From assembly GCA_904501835.1 (NCBI GenBank), contig CAJGBW010000049.1, positions 1 through 11,433 of the forward strand: a stretch of DNA of 11,433 nt. The letters are read 5' to 3'. The first letter of the stretch is position 1. Every line of letters starts with the position of its first letter. The DNA is from an uncultured Bacteroidales bacterium. GTDB lineage: Bacteria > Bacteroidota > Bacteroidia > Bacteroidales > UBA932. The position numbers and the translations under genes are program-made. Under the pieces are notes generated by a model. That model was given only the letters and a program-made list of their open reading frames with translations, had not been told where the DNA came from and made no database searches. Positions 6,300 to 11,433 of the stretch are shown piece after piece.

Positions 6300-9200
6300 T
6301 CAACAAATCACCCTGAACACCAAGCCCAGTTCCTTCAACTCTTTTGTAAGACGCGTACAGACCGTCACGGCAAGTTTTCGCACCCCGAGCGTCACACTAT
6401 ACTTCTTTTTATTATCAATCACCTCAAGCTGCAGAGAGGTACCGCCCTTGTATTTACGCAAAACCTTATACAACTTATCCGTCAGATTCTTATCTAACGT
6501 ATTTGCGTTCAACTCAACAGAAAAAGTCTTTACTCTTTTTTCACAAATATTCCCCAAAATAGAAACATCGTTCAGCAAAAATTCATGAGGAATGGAGTCG
6601 TACGGATTCTTTTCATCCGGGCGACGTTTCTGCTTGATGCTTCCATCCAAAAACAGATATTGCCCCGCCTTGAACCAATTCATATAATTATCACAATCTT
6701 TTCCTCTCAAGACCATGCTATATTGAGCCGTCTTATCCTCCAAAACCACTTCCAGACGAGGTTTAGACATTGAATTATATTTACATTCCGCACTGGCAAC
6801 CATCACAGCCAAGGAGACAGATTCCACTTTATTCGCCTCGTGGCAATCAGCTATTTTTTGGGGAAGGTTTTCCAAGACACAATTGGCAAAAGTCTCTATT
6901 TCAAAGTCATAATCATCCAATGGATGCGCCGACAGATACATTCCCACCAATTCTTTTTCCTTATTAAGATATGGCAAATCCAACGGCTGTCCCTCCTCCG
7001 AAGCAAGCACAGGAATATCAGGACGCACCGGTTTCAATTCTTCCACATCGCCAAACAAAGAGATTCCACCGCCATCATCGCCACTATTTCTCATCAGCTG
7101 GGCATATTTAGCCAAAACATCCACAAAGATATTGCCTCCGTCCGTCGTCATTTCAAAGACACGCCTATCCACACCGAACGAATCAAACGCACCGCAATAA
7201 GCTAGAAGTTCTATATTCTTTCTGCTCAAACCGATTGAAGTCTGCGCCATTCGCTCCACAAAATCCATCAAATCCGCAAAACGTCCTCCCCGCTCTCTTT
7301 CCTCAATAATCGCGTGCCCCATATTCTCGCCAAAGGACTTGATACCACCGAATCCGAATCGCACATTCCCCTCTTTATTCACGCTAAAATGCATCTGACT
7401 CTCATTCACATCCGGATTCATCACCTTGATACCATGGCTTTTACAATCGCCCATGATTTTCTTGATTTCATCCATATTGAGCGCACAACTGAGGTTCGCC
7501 GCAAAGAATTCTGACGGATAATTTGCCTTGAGCCAGGCCGTCTGATAACTCACCCACGCATAACAAGTCGCATGAGATTTATTGAAGGCATACGAAGCAA
7601 ATTTCTCCCAATCCTTCCAGATTTTATCCAAGACTTTCTCGGGATGACCATTCTTCATACCCCCCGTCATGAATTTGCTTTTCAGGGAGTTCAAGGTGTC
7701 AATCTGCTTCTTACCCATGGCCTTACGCAAAACGTCCGCCTCGCCCTTGGTAAAATCTGCCAGTTTACGGGACAACAACATCACCTGCTCCTGATAGACC
7801 GTCACACCATAGGTCTCGCTCAAATACTCCTCCATTTCCGCAAGGTCGTATTCAATCTTCTGCTTGCCCAATTTACGCGCCACAAAATCAGGAATATAAT
7901 CCATAGGACCCGGACGATACAAAGCATTCATCGCAATCAAATCCTCAAAACGCTCGGGATGCAATTTCTGCAACCATTCCTTCATACCGGGCGACTCAAA
8001 CTGGAACACGCTGGTCGTATCTCCGCGACCATACAGCTGATAGGTTTTCGGATCTGTGATATCGATGGCTTCAATATCGATATCCACTCCGTGGCGATCC
8101 TTGATATAATCCAGACAACGATGAATAATCGAAAGCGTATTCAAGCCCAAAAAGTCCATTTTGAGCATACCCACCTCTTCGATATAATGGCCGTCAAATT
8201 GAGAGGTCCATAACTTTTCGCCCGTCTCCTTATCCGTAGAAAGACAGATGGGAATATAGTCCATCAGGTTGCCGGGGCCGATAATGGTGGCACACGCATG
8301 CATACCTACATTTCGCACACAACCTTCCATCTTCTGGGCATAACGCAGCACCTCTTGATTGAGCGGCTGGCCATTTTCCAATTCATTCTTAAAATTGGGA
8401 TCCAGACGGAAACAGTTTTCCAATTTTATCTTGACCGACGTATCTTCAAATCCCTCTTGATAGGTCTTTCCGTCCTCCTCAATCAACTTAAAATTGGGCT
8501 TCAACTCATCCAACTCGGGATTGAACGGATATCTCCTCTTCACTTTTTCATCCAAACGGTCAGGCACCATTTTGGCGAGACGATTGGACTCATCCAACGA
8601 CAGACGGCTCACGCGGGCAACATCCTTGATGGCACTTTTTGCCGCCATGGTACCAAAGGTAATCACACGTGAAACATGGTCGGCGCCATATTTATTCTCC
8701 ACATACTCGTGAGCAAATTTCAAATTCTCGAAATCGACGTCAATATCAGGCATGCTGATACGGTCAGGATTAAGAAAACGCTCAAAAAGGAGATTGTATT
8801 TAATAGGGTCCAAATTGGTGATACCCAAGCAATAAGCCACCACAGAGCCCGCCGCCGAACCACGTCCCGGGCCCACCAAATAACCCGCCTTTCGGGAAGC
8901 AGCGATATAATCCTGCACAATGAGGAAGTAATCCGGGAAACCCATTTTGGAAATGGTTTTCAACTCAAAATCAATGCGTTCACTCTGCTCCTCATTCAGC
9001 GTCTGACCATAACGGGCGTGAGCTCCCTGATAGGTCAGATAACAGAGATAAGCCACACTCTGACAGAACTCGTCGCCACGATATTTCTTATCTACGATAT
9101 TGCCTTCCTTATCCTTTTTAATATGATAACGTCCCTCGTCAATGACCGCCTCATATTGGGCAAAATAACTGTCTATCTGGGACATAAATTCAGCAGGAAG

Positions 9201-10109
9201 TTCAAATTTCGGCAGCACGTGGTCGCGGTTGATAGAAAAATTCTCAATCTTGCGCAACACGTCCAAAGTATTGTCTATGACCTCCGGATGATCCGGGAAC
9301 AAGGCGCGCATTTCTTCCTCACTTTTGAGATACTCCTGCTGCGTATAACGCATTCGGTCCGTCTCGTCCAAATAAGCATTGGTCGTCAGACAAATCAATC
9401 GGTCATGGACCTGGCTATCTTCTTTATCGATAAAATGCACATCATTGGTCGCCACCACTTTCACGCCATACTCGCGCGCAAGTTCGAACAGCCCCTTATT
9501 GGCAATCATCTGATTTTCATAGACATCCACAGGAGCCAATGGAACTTCCGGACGATGAAGCTGCACCTCCAGATAATAGTCATCGCCGAACACCTTTTTA
9601 TGCCATTCAAGCGCTTCTCTCGCACCATCCCAATCGCCATTGATAATATGACGCGGCACATCGCCCTGAATACAAGCCGAACAGCAAATCAAATCCTCGT
9701 GATATTTCTCAATCACAGGACGTGATACCCTGGGACGGTTATAATACCCCTCAATATGACCCAAAGAGACAATTCTCATCAGATTTTTGTAGCCATTGTA
9801 ATTCTTGGCAAGCAAAATCAAATGCCAATAGCCTCTGTGATCTTTGTCCTTCAAAGAAAGATCGTCCCACTTCGACACATACACCTCGCATCCCACGATG
9901 GGGCGCACAATATAATTGCCATCCGCATCCTTGTTTTTCTTATCATTGGCGACATTCAAAAACTCCTTGACGCCATACATGTTGCCATGGTCTGTGATAG
10001 CAACAGCGGGCATTTTAAGCTCACGGGCGCGCTCAAAAAGTTTTTTGATATTGCTCAGTCCGTCAAGGATGGAATATTGGGTATGTACGTGAAGATGAAC
10101 GAAGGACAT
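6300..10109 (-). CDS. dnaE: DNA polymerase III alpha subunit (replicative polymerase, DnaE1 type)
   Basis: This 1269-residue protein is the catalytic subunit of the chromosomal replicase. Domains in order: PHP (1-about 285), polymerase palm/thumb/fingers (about 380-870), helix-hairpin-helix region (about 880-960), OB fold (about 1090-1175) and C-terminal tau-binding region. The three catalytic aspartates are D455 and D457 in MPDIDVDF and D652 in KMDFLGL; GPGRGSAAGS (413-422) and VYQEQVM (771-777) are other family landmarks. Unlike E. coli DnaE, the PHP domain keeps a full metal set (H7, H9, D16, H41, E75, H96, C146, D223, H225), so it may proofread. A clamp-binding-type motif, ISLF, lies at 1016-1019, without the usual leading glutamine. 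A charged insert of about 30 residues lies near 323-350. The start is one base after the upstream stop (TAA-T-ATG), so translation is probably coupled and expression likely comes from the promoter at 10994-11025. Confidence 0.98.
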   Translation of the reverse strand: MSFVHLHVHTQYSILDGLSNIKKLFERARELKMPAVAITDHGNMYGVKEFLNVANDKKNKDADGNYIVRPIVGCEVYVSKWDDLSLKDKDHRGYWHLILLAKNYNGYKNLMRIVSLGHIEGYYNRPRVSRPVIEKYHEDLICCSACIQGDVPRHIINGDWDGAREALEWHKKVFGDDYYLEVQLHRPEVPLAPVDVYENQMIANKGLFELAREYGVKVVATNDVHFIDKEDSQVHDRLICLTTNAYLDETDRMRYTQQEYLKSEEEMRALFPDHPEVIDNTLDVLRKIENFSINRDHVLPKFELPAEFMSQIDSYFAQYEAVIDEGRYHIKKDKEGNIVDKKYRGDEFCQSVAYLCYLTYQGAHARYGQTLNEEQSERIDFELKTISKMGFPDYFLIVQDYIAASRKAGYLVGPGRGSAAGSVVAYCLGITNLDPIKYNLLFERFLNPDRISMPDIDVDFENLKFAHEYVENKYGADHVSRVITFGTMAAKSAIKDVARVSRLSLDESNRLAKMVPDRLDEKVKRRYPFNPELDELKPNFKLIEEDGKTYQEGFEDTSVKIKLENCFRLDPNFKNELENGQPLNQEVLRYAQKMEGCVRNVGMHACATIIGPGNLMDYIPICLSTDKETGEKLWTSQFDGHYIEEVGMLKMDFLGLNTLSIIHRCLDYIKDRHGVDIDIEAIDITDPKTYQLYGRGDTTSVFQFESPGMKEWLQKLHPERFEDLIAMNALYRPGPMDYIPDFVARKLGKQKIEYDLAEMEEYLSETYGVTVYQEQVMLLSRKLADFTKGEADVLRKAMGKKQIDTLNSLKSKFMTGGMKNGHPEKVLDKIWKDWEKFASYAFNKSHATCYAWVSYQTAWLKANYPSEFFAANLSCALNMDEIKKIMGDCKSHGIKVMNPDVNESQMHFSVNKEGNVRFGFGGIKSFGENMGHAIIEERERGGRFADLMDFVERMAQTSIGLSRKNIELLAYCGAFDSFGVDRRVFEMTTDGGNIFVDVLAKYAQLMRNSGDDGGGISLFGDVEELKPVRPDIPVLASEEGQPLDLPYLNKEKELVGMYLSAHPLDDYDFEIETFANCVLENLPQKIADCHEANKVESVSLAVMVASAECKYNSMSKPRLEVVLEDKTAQYSMVLRGKDCDNYMNWFKAGQYLFLDGSIKQKRRPDEKNPYDSIPHEFLLNDVSILGNICEKRVKTFSVELNANTLDKNLTDKLYKVLRKYKGGTSLQLEVIDNKKKYSVTLGVRKLAVTVCTRLTKELKELGLVFRVIC

Positions 10110-10110
10110 A

Positions 10111-10974
10111 TTAGAAAATCAAGCAGCTGATAATGGGGTTATGATCTGAAACAAAATGGGGTTCGCCCGCCTCGTCTTTGTACTTTTCATTGACGGTACG
10201 AAACAGGGGAATTGCGGAAAAGCCTTTGGCAAAAATATAATCAATCACCAAAGCTCTTTTGCCCCATCCATGGAAACTCTCGCAAGAATCCGTCTTATCG
10301 GCACAAAGGCGTGCATCCTGAAAACCATGCCCCTCCATAGAAGCAAAAGCAGGGCTATCAGGCTTGATATTCAAGTCACCCATCAGCACTACGGGATAAG
10401 CCTTCTTATTGATTTCCTGAATCTTATCCATAATCAGCTTCAAGCCGTTTGCCTGTGCCTGAGCGCCTTTATGATCAAGATGGGTATTCACCACCATAAA
10501 CCTCTCACCGCTCTTCTTGCTGCGGAAAATAGCCCAGGTGGTAACGCGCGGGTGGGAAGCATCCCAACCCTTTCCGGGCTTGTCAGGCGTCTCGCTAAGC
10601 CAGAACGCGCCCCATTTTACCAAAGCGACTTTATCTGCTCTATACATGATAGCTGTCTGCTCGCCTTTTTTCTTGCCGTCATCGCGGCCGACACCTTTGA
10701 AGCGATATTTCTCACAATAATCTTTCAGCAAAGGCAATTGAAAAGGAGTAACTTCCTGTAAACCAATCACATCTGCGCCGCAAGCATCTATCATATTGAT
10801 GACAGACTTCCAGCGGAATTCCCACGAATTTGTACCGTCTTTATGCTTTCCACTGTCACAACGAATGTTGTATGACATAATCGTCACGCCATCGTATGTT
10901 TTTTCGGACGCAGCGACACAAACAAATGGCAACATCCACAATATTGCCATTAAAATCAACCTGTTTTTGTTCAT
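10111..10974 (-). CDS. Secreted endonuclease/exonuclease/phosphatase-family hydrolase
   Basis: This 287-residue protein belongs to the Mg-dependent EEP superfamily (DNase I, exonuclease III, sphingomyelinase and inositol-phosphatase relatives). Residues 1-22 form a signal peptide ending near VAAS; C19 follows F-V, not a lipobox, so the protein is probably free in the periplasm or outside the cell. All catalytic motifs are present: N36 in SYNIR, E74 in LQEV, H165 in NTHLDH, D200 and N202 in GDLN, D245 in IDYIF, and D277-H278 in SDHNP. It should cleave a phosphodiester or phosphomonoester, in nucleic acid, a lipid head group or another organophosphate; sequence alone does not choose. It is first in a two-gene transcript with dnaE, one base apart, and its promoter is interleaved with that of the plus-strand ThiL-like gene. 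Confidence 0.9.
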   Translation of the reverse strand: MNKNRLILMAILWMLPFVCVAASEKTYDGVTIMSYNIRCDSGKHKDGTNSWEFRWKSVINMIDACGADVIGLQEVTPFQLPLLKDYCEKYRFKGVGRDDGKKKGEQTAIMYRADKVALVKWGAFWLSETPDKPGKGWDASHPRVTTWAIFRSKKSGERFMVVNTHLDHKGAQAQANGLKLIMDKIQEINKKAYPVVLMGDLNIKPDSPAFASMEGHGFQDARLCADKTDSCESFHGWGKRALVIDYIFAKGFSAIPLFRTVNEKYKDEAGEPHFVSDHNPIISCLIF

Positions 10975-10989
10975 TTTTTAAATATTGTT

Positions 10990-11020
10990 TTCGCAAAGTT
11001 AGGAAGTGTTTTTATCTTTG
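10990..11020 (+). promoter_or_regulatory. Promoter of the ThiL-like gene
   Basis: Plus-strand TTCG (10990-10993, one mismatch from TTTG), a 19-base spacer and TATCTTTG (11013-11020, perfect TAnnTTTG) precede the ATG at 11041. The expected start is near 11026, giving a leader of about 15 bases. The -33 and -7 boxes of this promoter alternate with those of the opposite-strand promoter. Confidence 0.7.
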
Positions 11021-11025
11021 CCAAA
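10994..11025 (-). promoter_or_regulatory. Promoter of the EEP hydrolase-dnaE transcript
   Basis: On the minus strand TTTG (11025-11022), a 20-base spacer and TAACTTTG (11001-10994) match both Bacteroidota promoter boxes. The expected start near 10988 leaves a leader of about 13 bases. It overlaps almost completely with the plus-strand promoter at 10990-11020. As no clearly better promoter was seen before dnaE, it probably drives the polymerase gene too. Confidence 0.75.
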
Positions 11026-11040
11026 ATTTAATATCAAAAA

Positions 11041-11433
11041 ATGGAAGAGAAAATCAGCTTTGCATCCTTGGGCCGCGTAGAGGCCATTCGACAACTTTAC
11101 GAAGGAAGTGGATACAGTGCTTTTGCACCGGCACAATTCAAAAGCGGAGCCGGACGTTGTGAAAGTGTAAACCGACTTTTTTGCGAGGGTGTGGACTTTG
11201 ATTTGACCTACTTCCCTTTGAAACATTTGGGTTATAAAAGCGTGGTCGTAGTTACCTCTATGCTTTACGCTGCCTTTTGTACGCCCAAATCCTTGCATTT
11301 CAATCTGGCCATTTCCGCCAAATTGGATTTCGAGCAAATCAAGGAGTTCTGGGGCGGGGTCTGCGCGGCGGCAAAAGATTACGGTTACACCGCCTTATCA
11401 TTAGACTTAAGTGCTTCTGTGAATGGATTTTAC
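11041..11433 (+). CDS. ThiL-like (AIR synthase-related) protein with degenerate active site, 3' end cut by window
   Basis: The frame is open from the ATG at 11041 to the window end (131 codons, no stop). Residues 49-66 (EGVDFDLTYFPLKHLGYK) closely resemble the stretch after the second metal-binding motif of Bacteroidota thiamine-monophosphate kinase, and the flanking LGRVEAI (10-16), Y76, T81-P82 and SVNG (126-129) follow the ThiL order. True ThiL phosphorylates thiamine monophosphate to the diphosphate. By my alignment, though, its ligand motifs are mostly gone: the N-terminal GDDAA loop has no match, TTD is V43-N-R45 or N44-R45, the SD of SDIYAM is S73-M74, and GGDTT is S120-L-D122-L-S with only D122 kept. 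It is therefore more likely a non-catalytic paralogue or a protein with altered function than the cell's ThiL. It is transcribed divergently from the EEP-dnaE pair. ThiL kinship is likely; loss of activity is inference. Confidence 0.7.
   Translation, partial: MEEKISFASLGRVEAIRQLYEGSGYSAFAPAQFKSGAGRCESVNRLFCEGVDFDLTYFPLKHLGYKSVVVVTSMLYAAFCTPKSLHFNLAISAKLDFEQIKEFWGGVCAAAKDYGYTALSLDLSASVNGFY

Noticed and set aside
8676..9725. Long plus-strand open frame (349 codons) opposite dnaE
   Set aside because: It is antisense to the best-conserved part of DnaE, its translation resembles no family I know, and no promoter fits; it is a reverse-strand shadow. The same holds for plus-strand frames at 577-1467, 1492-2199, 2694-3605 and 7572-8213.
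10230..10252. Internal dnaE promoter (minus-strand TATTTTTG at 10237-10230)
   Set aside because: The nearest TTTG lies only 11 bases upstream instead of 19-21, and the site is inside EEP coding sequence; it looks like chance.
10912..10974. Lipoprotein signal on the EEP hydrolase
   Set aside because: The cysteine at residue 19 is preceded by F-V rather than a small residue, so it does not form a lipobox; a standard signal peptide fits better.
10990..11040. Thiamine (TPP) riboswitch before the ThiL-like gene
   Set aside because: The whole leader after the predicted start is about 15 bases, far too short for the TPP element, and no conserved core is seen.
1..11433. Mobile element, CRISPR array or tRNA-associated integration at tRNA-Gly
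   Set aside because: No transposase or integrase, no regularly spaced repeats, and no duplicate of the tRNA 3' end was found by eye; composition appears even across the window.

Overview
The window looks like chromosomal DNA from a member of the Bacteroidota, probably order Bacteroidales. Three things support this. The promoters fit the Bacteroidota form (a TTTG-like -33 box, 19-20 bases, then TAnnTTTG) rather than TTGACA/TATAAT, and no strong Shine-Dalgarno sequences are evident. The families present are typical of the phylum: a DUF4964/5127/4965/1793 'glutaminase A' lipoprotein, a DUF2490 barrel, a DUF1349 lipoprotein and a Bacteroidota-type DnaE. The lipoprotein at 28-2436 also carries a Lys-Glu-Glu stretch just after its lipidated cysteine, resembling the Bacteroidota surface-export signal. 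I see no insertion sequence, CRISPR array, integrase or phage gene.

Layout, all minus strand unless stated. Positions 5955 down to 28 form a tightly packed six-gene run: DUF1349 lipoprotein, guanine-deaminase-like enzyme, small FKBP isomerase, DUF2490 outer-membrane barrel, secreted PHP-family protein, and the large DUF4965 lipoprotein. The last three genes overlap in ATGA and TAATG junctions. A candidate promoter lies at 5988-6019. Just upstream is a tRNA-Gly(GCC) gene (6096-6168) with its own near-consensus promoter (6203-6233) and a perfect-stem terminator (6061-6088), which separates it from the six-gene run. Next come dnaE, the replicative DNA polymerase III alpha subunit (6300-10109), and a secreted endonuclease/exonuclease/phosphatase-family protein (10111-10974). 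These two are separated by one base and share a promoter at 10994-11025. On the plus strand, from 11041 to the window end, runs the first part of a gene related to thiamine-monophosphate kinase (ThiL).

How the genes work together: the six-gene run mixes envelope or surface proteins (two lipoproteins, a barrel, a secreted metal-dependent hydrolase-like protein) with two proteins lacking signal peptides (deaminase, FKBP). This suggests a scavenging or envelope module whose substrate cannot be read from sequence. The dnaE pair joins an exported hydrolase to a core replication gene, probably by shared transcription rather than shared function.

Most worth following: the ThiL-like protein keeps the fold signature around Glu49-Tyr66 but has lost most ATP/metal-binding motifs, and its promoter is physically interleaved with the divergent promoter that appears to drive dnaE.
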